Shown: positions 25,402-34,479, numbered from the stretch's first letter. The stretch: 64,000 bases of DNA from Terrirubrum flagellatum (GCF_022059845.1 NZ_CP091851.1:2046001-2110000); one strand, 5' to 3'. A program made the numbers and translations. Notes: generated by a model from the letters alone, not told the origin.

Positions 25402-26640
25402 ATGACCGCCGGCAACAGGATCGAAAGGAAGGCCGGGCAGGATGCGGGCGAGATGATGCACGCCTCGCCAAGCCTGTTCAGCCGGCTCGCGCCGACCGGC
25501 CTCTCCGCCGCGCCCCTGATCGCGGTCGAGCGGGATTTCGCGCGCGCCGCGCCGCTCTTGCGGGAGTTTGAGCGCGCCAATCCCGGCCAGCTCTTCCAGC
25601 GGCTCGACTGGGTCGCGGCCTGGGCGGAGACTCAAGGGCGCGCGCAAGGCGTTGAGCCCGTTATCGTGATCCTGTGCGATGCGACGGGCGCGCCCGTCGC
25701 GCTTCTCCCGCTCGGCGTCAGGAACTGGCGCGCCGTCCGCATCGTCGAATGGCTGGGCGGCGAGCATGCAAGCTTCAACCTGCCGCTGACGCGCGGCGAT
25801 GGATTGCGCTTCGATTCGCCTGATGCCGCAAAAGACTGCCTGCGGGCCATCGGCCGCGCCATTGGCGATGTCGACGTCTTCTCGCTCGCGAGCCAGCCGC
25901 GCGCCTTTCAGGGCCGCGCTCATCCCTTCCTCGGCGTCGGCGAGACGCCTCTGTTCGATCACGGCTATGAGCGCGCGCTCGGCGGATCGGGCGAGGTGCT
26001 GATCTCGCGCATTCTCACCGGCGACGCGCGGAAGAAACTGCGCGCGAAAGAAAAGCGGTTGGGCGAAGCCGGCGCCATCAAGGTCTGGCGCGCGGAGTTT
26101 CCGAACGAGCGGCAGGCGGCGCTCGATGTATTTCTGAAGCAAAGCGCCGAACGCTTTGCAAAGGCTGGGATCGCCAATCCCTTCGACGACCCTGCCGCAA
26201 TCGCATTCCTTCAACGCGCGACGAATCCGGCGGAGGGACCGCCGGCGATTGCGCTGCATCTGCTCTCGGTCGGCGATCGCATCGTCGCGATCTTCGGTGG
26301 CCCGCAAGACAGCGCGCGTTTCTCCGGCATGTTCACGTCGTTCCACGATGCGCCCGAGATCGCCCGCAACAGTCCCGGCGACATCCTGCTGCGCCACCTC
26401 GTGGCTAGCCTCTCCGACGCAGGTCTGACGGAATTCGATCTCGGCGTCGGCGAAGCGCGCTACAAGCGCGCTTATTGCGATCGCGCCATCCCGATGTTCG
26501 AGACCTATTTGGCTTGTTCGTCCGCGGGCTTCATCGTCGCGAAGGCGCTGCAGTCGAAGGCGATCGCCAAGCGCTTCATCAAGGCGCGGCCGGAGCTTCT
26601 TGCTTTCACCCGCCGCGTCCTGCCGAAATCGCTGGTTTGA
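25402..26640 (+). CDS. BioF2-like GNAT acetyltransferase (CelD type)
   Basis: 412 residues. An N-terminal region (about 35-200) and a C-terminal half carrying the Acetyltransf_6/BioF2-like GNAT fold are visible: QLFQRLDWVAAWAETQG, VEWLGGEHASFNLPLTRG, LRAKEKRLGEAGAIKVWRA, and GMFTSFHDAPEIARNSPGDILL followed by FDLGVGEARYKRAYCD. Such proteins often modify exopolysaccharide precursors or cellulose. Together with the divergent deacetylase it suggests polysaccharide acyl-group editing, an inference from position. Confidence 0.78.
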   Translation: MTAGNRIERKAGQDAGEMMHASPSLFSRLAPTGLSAAPLIAVERDFARAAPLLREFERANPGQLFQRLDWVAAWAETQGRAQGVEPVIVILCDATGAPVALLPLGVRNWRAVRIVEWLGGEHASFNLPLTRGDGLRFDSPDAAKDCLRAIGRAIGDVDVFSLASQPRAFQGRAHPFLGVGETPLFDHGYERALGGSGEVLISRILTGDARKKLRAKEKRLGEAGAIKVWRAEFPNERQAALDVFLKQSAERFAKAGIANPFDDPAAIAFLQRATNPAEGPPAIALHLLSVGDRIVAIFGGPQDSARFSGMFTSFHDAPEIARNSPGDILLRHLVASLSDAGLTEFDLGVGEARYKRAYCDRAIPMFETYLACSSAGFIVAKALQSKAIAKRFIKARPELLAFTRRVLPKSLV

Positions 26641-26652
26641 GATCGGCGCCGG

Positions 26653-27132
26653 TCAGCCGCGCCTCGCCGCTTCGATCGCCGCGACGTCGATCTTCATCAT
26701 ATCCATCATCGCATCGAAGGCGCGTTTCGCTTCCGCGCCGCCAGCGGCCAGCGCCTCCGTCAGCACGCGCGGCGTGATCTGCCAGGAGACGCCCCATTTG
26801 TCCTTGCACCAGCCGCACGCGCTTTCCTGGCCGCCATTGCCGACGATGGCGTTCCAGTAGCGGTCGGTTTCCTCCTGATTGTCGGTCGCGATCTGGAACG
26901 AGAAGGATTCGTTGTGTTTGAACATCGGCCCGCCATTGAGGCCGAGACAGGGAACGCCGGCGACGGTGAATTGAACCGTCAGCACATCGCCCTCCTTGCC
27001 CGAGGGAAAATTGCTTGGGGCGCGAAAGATGGCGCCCACTGAGCTGTTAGGAAAAACCCCGGCATAGAAACGGGCCGCCGCCTCGGCGTCCTTGTCGTAC
27101 CACAAACAGATCGTATTCTTCGCAATCGCCAT
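26653..27132 (-). CDS. VOC-family protein (PhnB/3-dmu-9_3-mt type)
   Basis: 159 residues from the ATG at 27132, which follows GGAGAGGAAACACA. The glyoxalase-like fold is seen in TICLWYDKDAEAAARFYAGVFP, VLTVQFTVAGVPCLGLNGGP, FSFQIATDNQEETDRYWNAI, GWCKDKWGVSWQITPRVLTEAL and MMKIDVAAIEAARRG. The family is widespread and largely uncharacterised (YdhR/PhnB-like); the metal ligands are not clear. It converges with the acetyltransferase gene, 12 nt away. Confidence 0.87.
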   Translation of the reverse strand: MAIAKNTICLWYDKDAEAAARFYAGVFPNSSVGAIFRAPSNFPSGKEGDVLTVQFTVAGVPCLGLNGGPMFKHNESFSFQIATDNQEETDRYWNAIVGNGGQESACGWCKDKWGVSWQITPRVLTEALAAGGAEAKRAFDAMMDMMKIDVAAIEAARRG

Positions 27133-27277
27133 TGTGTTTCCTCTCCATTTTGGCGCGAGCATCGACCGAGTCTTTGACGCGCGCATGAACGCTCACATTC
27201 GGCGCTAACGGCGCAGATGCGAACCGGCAACGCGCTCGCGCCGCATGGCGTTCCGCCAGCAAGGCTGAAGGCTTATA

Positions 27278-27295
27278 GCAACATCGGGATGTTGC
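27278..27295. promoter_or_regulatory. Perfect 8+2+8 inverted repeat
   Basis: GCAACATCGGGATGTTGC is a perfect dyad with a 2-nt centre. It lies in the 283-nt gap upstream of the VOC gene (146 nt from its start) and past the end of the SDR gene. It has the size of a repressor site; no target is certain. Confidence 0.35.
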
Positions 27296-27415
27296 CTCTC
27301 CATGTCGAGCAAATGGACGACGTTGCATGCGCTCCGCTGAGTGAGGGATCGCTGGAAAGCGGTGAGGGCTTCGATTCCGGTCGCCGAAGCCCCCACGCTC
27401 AAACCTTCGGCCGGC

Positions 27416-28150
27416 TCAGACCTGAGCCAGACCTCCATCGACGAAAACCTCGCCGCCGGTCATGAAGCTGCTGTCTGAAGACGCCAGGAACGCCGCCGCC
27501 GCCCCCGTCTCGGCGGGATCGCCGATGCGGCCGAGCGGCGTCGTCGCCCCGAGCGCGTTGAACGCCTCCTCGCCCACCACCTCGATCGCCAGGTCTGTCC
27601 TGATCGGCCCCGGGGACAGCACATTGACGCGGATGCCCGTGTCGCGAAGGTCCAGGGCCCAGCTCCGCGCCAGATTGCGCACCGCCGCCTTGGTGGCGCT
27701 GTAGATGCTGAATTGCGGCGTTCCCATCGCCCCCGTGGTCGAACCGGTCAGGATGATGGACGAGCCCTTCTTCATCAGCGGCAGAGCCTTCTGCACCGTG
27801 AACACCAGCCCCTTCACATTGACGTCGAATATCTGATCGTAATGCTCGGGCGTGATTTCGCCGAGCGGCGCGAACGAGCCGGTCCCGGCGTTGGCGAACA
27901 GAATGTCGAGCCTGCCCCGTTCGGCTTTGACCGCCTCGTACAATCGGTCGAGATCGGACAAGTCCGTGACCGAGCCTTTCACGGCCCGCGCGGACGGACC
28001 CAATTGCGCCACGGCGGCGTCGAGCGCCTCTTTCCGCCGTCCGAAGAGATAAACGAACGCCCCTTCCTCGACGAAACGTTTGGCGGCCCCAAGTCCGATG
28101 CCGCTTCCACCGCCGGTCACCACCGCCGTCTTGCCCTTTAATCTGCTCAT
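27416..28150 (-). CDS. Short-chain dehydrogenase/reductase
   Basis: 244 residues from the ATG at 28150 (AGGAG 7 nt upstream). It is a classical SDR: cofactor motif TGGGSGIGLGAAKRF, structural NAG motif (LFANAGTGSF), catalytic Ser in LTGSTTGAMG, YSATKAAVRNLARSWALDL with the Tyr-x3-Lys pair, and LSPGPIRTDL. The Arg in YLFGRRKEAL suggests NADPH. Divergent transcription from an HxlR regulator across 84 nt indicates that the regulator controls it. Confidence 0.92.
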   Translation of the reverse strand: MSRLKGKTAVVTGGGSGIGLGAAKRFVEEGAFVYLFGRRKEALDAAVAQLGPSARAVKGSVTDLSDLDRLYEAVKAERGRLDILFANAGTGSFAPLGEITPEHYDQIFDVNVKGLVFTVQKALPLMKKGSSIILTGSTTGAMGTPQFSIYSATKAAVRNLARSWALDLRDTGIRVNVLSPGPIRTDLAIEVVGEEAFNALGATTPLGRIGDPAETGAAAAFLASSDSSFMTGGEVFVDGGLAQV

Positions 28151-28194
28151 GATGTGCTCCTGCATTGAGGTTGCACTGAGCTGGCGGCGCACCC

Positions 28195-28228
28195 ACTTAT
28201 CGACAAGTATGCACCTTTTGGTAAGTAT
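28195..28228. promoter_or_regulatory. Operator candidate between SDR and hxlR genes
   Basis: AAGTAT occurs twice, at 28205-28210 and 28223-28228, flanking an ACC-TTTT-GGT dyad (GCACCTTTTGGTAAG). A further ACTTAT at 28195-28200 faces the first copy. The dyad sits a few nt upstream of the hxlR start and in the SDR promoter region, fitting autoregulation and control by the adjacent HxlR protein. Confidence 0.5.
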
Positions 28229-28234
28229 CGAAAA

Positions 28235-28669
28235 ATGTCGTCCGACCCTTCAGACCCGTCCCGGCAGCCGACGCAGACTCCCCCGTCGACCCAGAGCTGC
28301 ACCCCGATCCTGCCCGGCTTCACCTGTGGCCTCGACGCGACCTTGCGGGTCATCGCCGGCAAGTGGAAGCCGTTGATCCTGTACTTCCTCGCTCAGGGCG
28401 GCCCGACCCGCTACGGCGAGCTCCGGCGAGCGGTGCGCGACGTCAGCGACAAGATGCTGATCCAGCAGCTCAAGGAGTTGGAGGCCGACGGCCTCGTGAA
28501 GCGGACCGACTACAAGGAGGTCCCTCCGCGGGTGGACTACAGCCTCACCCTGTTGGGCTGCAGCCTCGCCCAGGCCCTCGTGCCGCTCTGTTCATGGGGG
28601 ACGGAAAACATGGCCGAGGTCAGCCGCGTCTTCGCGCGGCGTGAGGCTTTGAGCATCGACAGGCGGTGA
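28235..28669 (+). CDS. HxlR-family transcriptional regulator
   Basis: 144 residues. A disordered Pro/Ser/Thr-rich N-terminus (about 25 residues) leads to the winged-helix HxlR domain: TLRVIAGKWKPLILYFLAQG, RYGELRRAVRDVSDKMLIQQ, LKELEADGLVKRTDYKEVPP and RVDYSLTLLGCSL. A Cys (TPILPGFTCGLD) stands just before the helix-turn-helix, where redox- or electrophile-sensing members carry their sensor Cys. It probably represses the divergent SDR gene. Confidence 0.92.
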   Translation: MSSDPSDPSRQPTQTPPSTQSCTPILPGFTCGLDATLRVIAGKWKPLILYFLAQGGPTRYGELRRAVRDVSDKMLIQQLKELEADGLVKRTDYKEVPPRVDYSLTLLGCSLAQALVPLCSWGTENMAEVSRVFARREALSIDRR

Positions 28670-28760
28670 GCTCAGATCAGCGCCGCCGCCGATCCGCAAC
28701 CTTGCGACTGGCGAGCCCGCTTTAGCTCGCGATTCGACTCAAGCGTTGAGCGGTCCGCAA

Positions 28761-28779
28761 TAGGTCGCCGGGCGACCTA
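28761..28779. terminator. Short hairpin between convergent genes
   Basis: TAGGTCGCC and GGCGACCTA form a 9-bp stem with a one-base centre. It lies between the ends of hxlR and the Wzc-like gene. There is no T tract, so termination is only a possibility. Confidence 0.35.
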
Positions 28780-28795
28780 CGCGCTTCTCCCGAGA

Positions 28796-30913
28796 TCAGG
28801 CCGCGGTCCTGACATCGGCGTCGCGCCCGAGCAGCACGACCCAGGGATCGCTTCCGAGCGCGGCGCGCATCGAGGCGAAGAGCTGCGCCGAACCCGCATC
28901 GGCCGTCGCGCCATAATTCAGGATCGCGACGCGATCGGCATGGCGCGCCAGCGCGGCGCGCTCCTCGGCTGTGAGATCGAACGGCGCGTCGATGACGACG
29001 GCGTCATAGGTTTCCGACAACGCGTCGAAGATGGTGTCGAAGGTCTCGGAATCGCCGGAGAGATCGGACAGATCGCCCTCGCCGCGCAGCATGACATGGA
29101 GCCGCGAATCCTGGGCGCGGCGGATGACTTCGGCGAAACCCGCCTCGCCGCGCGCGAGGTCGAGCACGCCGGCGCGGCGATCGCCCGCCGCGGCGATCGC
29201 ATCGCTCAGCACCACCATGATCGTCCGCTCGGATTTGGCGAGCGTGTTCGCGACCTCAACCACAACATCGCCGGCCTCGGCGCGATCGGCGCCGATGAGC
29301 GCGATGCAGAACGGGCGATGTTCGACCGCGTCCGCGCGCAGACGTTCGATGAGCTGATCCTGAGCCGTCTCGCGTTCGGGCGTGATCAGCGGCGCGGGCT
29401 CGGAAACCTCTTGCGCATTGTGATCGGCGACCGGCTCGTTCTGCTGGCGCGCGGACGCGAAGGCGGGCTGCGCGCCAACATTCTCCGCGTCTTCCGGCTC
29501 TTCCTCATCTTTGGCGGCCGACCCCATGAGGTCGCGCGCGATGGCGACGGCGGAGAAGAGCACCAGCGAAGCCAGAGCCGTCAGCACGATAATCGGCATC
29601 TTCTTCGGGAAGGCCGGACGCGACGGCACTACGGCGCGCGAAATCACGCGGGCATCCGGCGGCTCGGCGTTGTCGGTGTCGCGGGCGACGGCCTCGCGAT
29701 ATTTCGCGAGATAGGATTCGAGCTGCTCGCGCAAGGTCCGCGCCTCGCGATCAAGCGCGCGCAGTTGCACGTCATTCTCAAGCCCTTCGCCGCTCTTCTT
29801 CTTCTGCTCGTCGAGAGCCGCCTGAAGCTGCTCGACGCGCGCGCCCGCGACTTTCGCATCGTTCTCGATGCCGCGCACCGTGCGCTCGGCGGCGCTGCGA
29901 ATCTGGCCTTCCACATCGGCGATCTGCGCCGAAAGCTCCTTCATGCGTGGATGCTCGGAGCCGAGCGTGCGCGCCTCCAGAGCCATCTGGGCGCGCAAGG
30001 TGACGCGCTGCTCGATCAGGCGACGAATGAGCTCGTTGTTGGAAACCTCGGTAATTTCAAAGACGCGACCGCTCTTGATCATGTCACGAATGAGATGCGC
30101 CTTGGCTTGCGCGTCGGCCTGCTGCGTACGCGCCTGACTGAGCTGGGTCGCAGCTTCGGCAAGCTGCTGCTGCGGCAAGGTCGAATCGCGTCCGGCCGAG
30201 AAAAGCCCGTTGCGGCTGCGGAATTCCTCGACCTTCGCCTCGGCCTCTTTCACGCGGCGGCGTAGATCGTCGATATTGCCGGAGAGCCAGGTCCCGGCCG
30301 AGCGCGCGAGATCTTTCTTCGCGGTGGCCACCGTATCGAGATAGAGGTCGGCGATCACGTTCGCGCCATTCGCCGCGAGATCAGGGTCGCTCGACGAGAA
30401 TTCGACGCCGACGACGCGCGACTTGCCGACGGGATAGACCGACAGCTTGTCGTAATAGGCTTCCATCACCCGGTCTTCGAGGCTGCGGTCGGTGAGATCG
30501 CGGGAGATGCCGAGGAGCGCCGTGATGCGGGCGATGAAATTGAACGACCGCGCGGAGGGATCGAATTCGGGATTACCGATCAGCTTCAGCTTCTTGATCG
30601 CCTCGCGCGCGAGATCGTTCGACATGACGACCTGCACCTGGCTCTGCACGCCTTCGGAGTCGAAGGCGTTCTGACTGCCCTGATCGGGCTGAGCGCGATC
30701 GGGACGGTTGAGATAGTTGACGCGGCTTTCAAGAAGCAGCCGCGCTTCGCCGGCGTAGCGGGGCGTCGCGACATTGACATAGGCCGCCGCCGCCGCGGTC
30801 AGCAGCAGGGTCGGAACGATGATCGAGGAGCGACGGCGGACGAGCGAGCCCCAGAGGCCGCTGACATCCAGCTCGCCGGGAACGAGTCGCCTCTTGGCTG
30901 ACTGATCTGGCAT
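28796..30913 (-). CDS. Wzc/ExoP-like polysaccharide co-polymerase with degenerate kinase domain
   Basis: 705 residues from the ATG at 30913; a GTG at 30937 is less likely. The N-terminal Wzz domain holds a first membrane helix (IIVPTLLLTAAAAAYVNVA), then a long periplasmic coiled-coil region (about 200-430), a GNVR-like segment and a second helix (IIVLTALASLVLFSAVAIA) preceded by a Pro-rich PSRPAFPKK. The cytosolic C-terminal domain resembles BY-kinases (VVVIDAP-like strand AVVIDAPFDL), but the Walker A loop reads GADRAEAGD with no GK(S/T), and no C-terminal Tyr cluster exists. It probably controls chain length or export without kinase activity. Confidence 0.85.
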   Translation of the reverse strand: MPDQSAKRRLVPGELDVSGLWGSLVRRRSSIIVPTLLLTAAAAAYVNVATPRYAGEARLLLESRVNYLNRPDRAQPDQGSQNAFDSEGVQSQVQVVMSNDLAREAIKKLKLIGNPEFDPSARSFNFIARITALLGISRDLTDRSLEDRVMEAYYDKLSVYPVGKSRVVGVEFSSSDPDLAANGANVIADLYLDTVATAKKDLARSAGTWLSGNIDDLRRRVKEAEAKVEEFRSRNGLFSAGRDSTLPQQQLAEAATQLSQARTQQADAQAKAHLIRDMIKSGRVFEITEVSNNELIRRLIEQRVTLRAQMALEARTLGSEHPRMKELSAQIADVEGQIRSAAERTVRGIENDAKVAGARVEQLQAALDEQKKKSGEGLENDVQLRALDREARTLREQLESYLAKYREAVARDTDNAEPPDARVISRAVVPSRPAFPKKMPIIVLTALASLVLFSAVAIARDLMGSAAKDEEEPEDAENVGAQPAFASARQQNEPVADHNAQEVSEPAPLITPERETAQDQLIERLRADAVEHRPFCIALIGADRAEAGDVVVEVANTLAKSERTIMVVLSDAIAAAGDRRAGVLDLARGEAGFAEVIRRAQDSRLHVMLRGEGDLSDLSGDSETFDTIFDALSETYDAVVIDAPFDLTAEERAALARHADRVAILNYGATADAGSAQLFASMRAALGSDPWVVLLGRDADVRTAA

Positions 30914-30938
30914 GATACGCCCTGCCCTCAAGTTCACG

Positions 30939-30958
30939 CAGACTCACTCTTCTGAGGG
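30939..30958. promoter_or_regulatory. CAGACTCAC motif, copy 1
   Basis: CAGACTCACTCTTCTGAGGG contains the dyad CAGA...TCTG. It lies 26 nt upstream of the Wzc-like ATG and nearly repeats the sequence at 31052-31070. A third copy is at 38656. Confidence 0.45.
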
Positions 30959-31051
30959 CGATTACACAATGTTAGGGTTGCCGGGCGGTTAAGGGCAGAA
31001 AGGTCGCGAACCCGCAATCGTTGCAGTTTGTTAACCATATCGGACCTAAAT

Positions 31052-31070
31052 CAGACTCACTTTCTGACGG
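31052..31070. promoter_or_regulatory. CAGACTCAC motif, copy 2
   Basis: CAGACTCACTTTCTGACGG, preceded by T, forms TCAGA-N7-TCTGA. It ends 7 nt before the Wza-like ATG, so it lies in the leader or overlaps the ribosome-binding region. It matches copy 1 in 18 of 19 aligned positions, with one gap. Confidence 0.45.
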
Positions 31071-31077
31071 TCCTGTC

Positions 31078-31644
31078 ATGCTGACCCGCCGCTTCACGCT
31101 CCTCGCCTGCGCCGCCGGCCTTCTCGTTTCGGCCTGCGCCCCGCGCGCGCCCTACGCGGTGGCGCTGATCGACGAAAATCCACTCAATGATTACCGGCTC
31201 GCGAGCGGCGACAAGCTGCGCGTCATCGTGTTCGGACAGGACAGCCTTTCCAATATCTATGGAGTCGACGCGCAGGGCCGCATCTCCATGCCGCTCATCG
31301 GCGATGTGCCCGCAATGGGCCGCACGACTCGCGAACTCGAACGCCAGATCGAGGCGCGCCTGCGCGGCGGCTATCTGCGCGAGCCGCGCGTGTCCGTCGA
31401 AGTCGACGCCTATCGTCCCTTCTTCGTGCTTGGCGAAGTGAACAGCTCCGGCCAGTTTCCCTACGTCGTCGGCATGACCGCGCAGACCGCGGTCGCGATC
31501 GCCGGCGGCTTCTCGCCGCGCGCCTATCAGTCGAGCGCCGAGATCACCCGCATGATCGAGGGCGCGCCGGTCACGGGAACCGTTCCGATCACCACGCCTA
31601 TTCGCCCGGGCGACACCATCGTCATTCGCGAACGCTGGCTTTGA
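31078..31644 (+). CDS. Polysaccharide export lipoprotein (Wza/GfcE-like)
   Basis: 188 residues from the ATG at 31078; the TTG at 31021 lacks a signal sequence context. The signal peptide ends in a lipobox (LLVSACAP), giving an outer-membrane lipoprotein. The Poly_export domain shows YRLASGDKLRVIVFGQDSLS, VDAQGRISMPLIGDVPAMGRT and REPRVSVEVDAYRPFFVLGEV; a SLBB region follows (GQFPYVVGMTAQTAVAIAGGF). At this short length it resembles the rhizobial ExoF/Wza-type subunit without the C-terminal helix. It is divergent from the Wzc-like gene. Confidence 0.92.
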   Translation: MLTRRFTLLACAAGLLVSACAPRAPYAVALIDENPLNDYRLASGDKLRVIVFGQDSLSNIYGVDAQGRISMPLIGDVPAMGRTTRELERQIEARLRGGYLREPRVSVEVDAYRPFFVLGEVNSSGQFPYVVGMTAQTAVAIAGGFSPRAYQSSAEITRMIEGAPVTGTVPITTPIRPGDTIVIRERWL

Positions 31645-32849
31645 GCGACGCCATTCCAATGCCGCCTCAGGCTGACGGCGCGCCGCTACGGATTCTCCAC
31701 GTCTTCCGCGCGCCGCTCGGCGGCCTCTTCCGGCATGTGATCGATCTCGCCAAAGGCCAGATCGCGCGCGGGCATGCGGTCGGCGTGTTCTGCGATTCGA
31801 CGCCCGGCAACGCCCATTCCGAGAATCTTCTCGGCGGTTTACAGCCCGATCTTCAGATCGGGCTTCGCCGGCTGCCGATGAAGCGCAATCCCAATCCGTC
31901 CGATCTCAACGCGCTTCAGGCGCTGCGCAGCTTCATTTCCGAATCGCGGCTCGATGTCGTTCACTGCCACGGCTCGAAGGGCGGCCTCTATGGACGGCTC
32001 GCGACGCCGGCGCGCGGCGCGAACCGGCCGATCCGCGCCTACACGCCCCATGGCGGCAGCCTGAACTACAAACCGGACACCTGGCTGCACTGGCTCTATA
32101 TGCGCGCCGAATCCTTCCTCGAACGGCGCACCGATCTCTTCCTGTTCGAGAGCGAATATATCCGCGGCCGCTATGTCCATTATGTCGGTGAGCCGAAGCC
32201 GCTGGTGCGCGTGATCCGCAACGGCATTCATCCGCACGAGTTCGCGCCGATCGAACATCAGCCTGACGCCAGCGACATCGTCTATGTCGGCGAATTCCGC
32301 GAGGCGAAGGGTATAGACGTCCTCATTCGCGCCATGGCCGAGGCCAGGAGCCGGCTCGGCCGCACGCCGACCATGGTGATGGTCGGCTCCGGCCCGGATC
32401 TTCCCAAGATCAAGACTGACCTCGCCGAGCTTGGCCTCACCGACGCAGTGACGATTCTGCCAGCGCGTCCGATCCGCGACGCGCTGGCGCGCGGGCGCGT
32501 GATCGTCGTGGCGTCGCGCGCGGAATCCCTGCCCTATGTCGTGCTGGAAGCGGCGGGCGCGGCGCAGCCGATGATCGCAACGCGAGTCGGCGGCATCGGC
32601 GAGGTGTTCGGTCCCTGGTCCGATCGCCTCGTGCCGCCGGGCGATATCGGCGCCCTCGCCGACGCGCTCCTGCGCATGCTGGAAATGCCGGAGGCGCAAC
32701 GCGCGGCGGAAGCGGCGGCGCTTGCGGCGCATGTGAAAGCGAACTTCAGCGTCGACGGCATGATCGACGGCGTCCTGCAGGGGTATCGCAGCGCAATCGA
32801 CCTCAGAGATGCAGATTTCGTTAAGGCTTCCGTGACCGTTGGTCGCTAA
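31641..32849 (+). CDS. Glycosyltransferase family 4
   Basis: 402 residues from a TTG at 31641 that overlaps the upstream stop; an ATG at 31659 is the alternative. GT-B fold: N-terminal acceptor domain (LRILHVFRAPLGGLFRHVID, VVHCHGSKGGLYGRLATPAR, TPHGGSLNYKPD) and C-terminal nucleotide-sugar domain (DIVYVGEFREAKGIDVLIRA, VVASRAESLPYVVLEAAGAA). The E-x7-E motif is present as ESLPYVVLE. It adds a sugar to the lipid-linked exopolysaccharide repeat at the cytoplasmic face of the membrane. Donor sugar unknown. Confidence 0.9.
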   Translation: MSDAIPMPPQADGAPLRILHVFRAPLGGLFRHVIDLAKGQIARGHAVGVFCDSTPGNAHSENLLGGLQPDLQIGLRRLPMKRNPNPSDLNALQALRSFISESRLDVVHCHGSKGGLYGRLATPARGANRPIRAYTPHGGSLNYKPDTWLHWLYMRAESFLERRTDLFLFESEYIRGRYVHYVGEPKPLVRVIRNGIHPHEFAPIEHQPDASDIVYVGEFREAKGIDVLIRAMAEARSRLGRTPTMVMVGSGPDLPKIKTDLAELGLTDAVTILPARPIRDALARGRVIVVASRAESLPYVVLEAAGAAQPMIATRVGGIGEVFGPWSDRLVPPGDIGALADALLRMLEMPEAQRAAEAAALAAHVKANFSVDGMIDGVLQGYRSAIDLRDADFVKASVTVGR

Positions 32850-32917
32850 CGATGGGCGTCTGAAAACATTGTCCGGGGAGAGACCTCCCCAAGAAAGCCA
32901 GCGCGCAAGCGATCTTC

Positions 32918-34447
32918 ATGTCCGGCTTCTCTGTTCATGACCTGATGCGTGAGCCGCGCGGAAGCGCGCCCGCAAGCGACGCGCGGCCGGCGAAACTATC
33001 GACGCTTGCCGAGCGCATCGCCAATCTGCCGCTTCAGCCCTCCTATTCCGCCGCCGTGCTGTCGGGGCTGATCCGCGCCGCCGACTTCGCGCTCGTCGCG
33101 CTCTCCGGACTGCTGATCTATTTCTTTCACCCCAATCATCCCGTGGAATTCGAAAGCGGCTACATCCTCGCCTCCGGCGCGGTCGCCGCCTTCATCGTGC
33201 TCGCCTTCGAGGCGATGCATGGCTACAGCCCGGCCTCGCTGCGCTCGCTCCGCGCGCAAGGCGTGCGCATCGTAACCTGCTGGACGCTCGTCTTCCTCGG
33301 CGCGCTTGCGATCATCTTCTTCCTGAAGATCGGTCCGTCCTATTCACGCATGTGGCTCGGCCTGTGGTACGCCGTCGGCCTCTCGCTCATCCTGATCGAA
33401 CGCATCATCGTCGCCGGCATCGTGCGCAAGCTGACGGCGATGGGACGCCTTGATCGCCGCACAGTGATCGTCGGCGGCGGCGAACCCGGCGAGAATCTGA
33501 TCCGCGCGATCGAGCGTCAGCCCGACACCGATGTGCGCCTGCTCGGCGTGTTCGATGATCGCGCCGACGAACGTTCGCCTGACATTGTCGCGGCCTATCC
33601 CAAGCTCGGCGGCGTCGATGACCTTGTCGAATTCGCACGGCGCACCCGCGTCGATCTCGTGATCTTCAGCCTGCCGATCTCGGCCGAGCAGCGGCTGCTC
33701 GCCATGCTGCGCAAATTGTGGGTGCTGCCGATCGACATCCGGCTCTCGGCGCACACCTCGAAGCTGCGCTTTCGTCCCCGCTCCTATTCCTACATCGGCG
33801 CGGTGCCTGTCATCGACGTGGTCGACCGGCCGATCGCCGACTGGGACGTGGTTCTGAAGTGGGTGTTCGACAAGACGGTAGGAATGCTGCTGCTCCTCCT
33901 CCTGTCGCCCATCCTGCTTCTGACGGCGATTGCGGTGAAGCTCGATTCGCGCGGGCCGATTTTCTTCCGGCAGCGCCGCTACGGCTTCAACAATGAGCTG
34001 GTTGAAGTGTTCAAGTTCCGCTCGATGTATGTCGGCGACAGCGACGCGACCGCTTCCAGGCTGGTCACGAAAGGCGATCCGCGCGTGACGCACGTCGGCC
34101 GCTTCATCCGCAAGACCTCGATCGACGAACTGCCGCAGCTCCTCAACGTCGTGTTCAAGGGCAATCTCTCGCTCGTCGGGCCGCGGCCGCACGCCGTCCA
34201 CGCCAAGGCGGCGAACCGGCTCTATGACGATGTCGTCGACGGCTATTTCGCGCGTCACAAGGTGAAGCCCGGCATCACCGGCTGGGCGCAAATCAATGGC
34301 TGGCGCGGCGAGACCGACACCGACGACAAGATCCAGCGCCGCGTCGAGCATGATCTTTTCTATATCGAGAACTGGTCGCTGTTCTTCGATCTCTACATCC
34401 TTCTGAAGACGCCGTTCGCGCTTCTGAAGACCGACAACGCTTACTGA
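32918..34447 (+). CDS. Undecaprenyl-phosphate glycosyl-1-phosphate transferase (WcaJ type)
   Basis: 509 residues. It starts repeat-unit synthesis by moving a sugar-1-phosphate onto undecaprenyl phosphate. Four N-terminal membrane helices, a CoA-binding-like Rossmann region ([18 protein letters not shown]), a fifth hydrophobic segment ([20 protein letters not shown]), then the catalytic domain: [51 protein letters not shown] and [19 protein letters not shown]. The motifs are complete, so it should be active. It is the initiating enzyme of this locus. Confidence 0.94.
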   Translation: MSGFSVHDLMREPRGSAPASDARPAKLSTLAERIANLPLQPSYSAAVLSGLIRAADFALVALSGLLIYFFHPNHPVEFESGYILASGAVAAFIVLAFEAMHGYSPASLRSLRAQGVRIVTCWTLVFLGALAIIFFLKIGPSYSRMWLGLWYAVGLSLILIERIIVAGIVRKLTAMGRLDRRTVIVGGGEPGENLIRAIERQPDTDVRLLGVFDDRADERSPDIVAAYPKLGGVDDLVEFARRTRVDLVIFSLPISAEQRLLAMLRKLWVLPIDIRLSAHTSKLRFRPRSYSYIGAVPVIDVVDRPIADWDVVLKWVFDKTVGMLLLLLLSPILLLTAIAVKLDSRGPIFFRQRRYGFNNELVEVFKFRSMYVGDSDATASRLVTKGDPRVTHVGRFIRKTSIDELPQLLNVVFKGNLSLVGPRPHAVHAKAANRLYDDVVDGYFARHKVKPGITGWAQINGWRGETDTDDKIQRRVEHDLFYIENWSLFFDLYILLKTPFALLKTDNAY

Positions 34448-34479
34448 AGGCGCGCGCTATTGGGCGCGCGAAGAGCGTC

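Noticed and set aside
27217-27465. Plus-strand frame in the gap between the VOC and SDR genes
   Set aside because: TTG start, no ribosome site, Arg-rich end, no recognisable content.
30914-31077. Sigma-70 promoter boxes for the Wza-like gene (TTGCAG at 31021)
   Set aside because: Spacing of 17 is available but the -10 candidate (ACCTAA) is poor.
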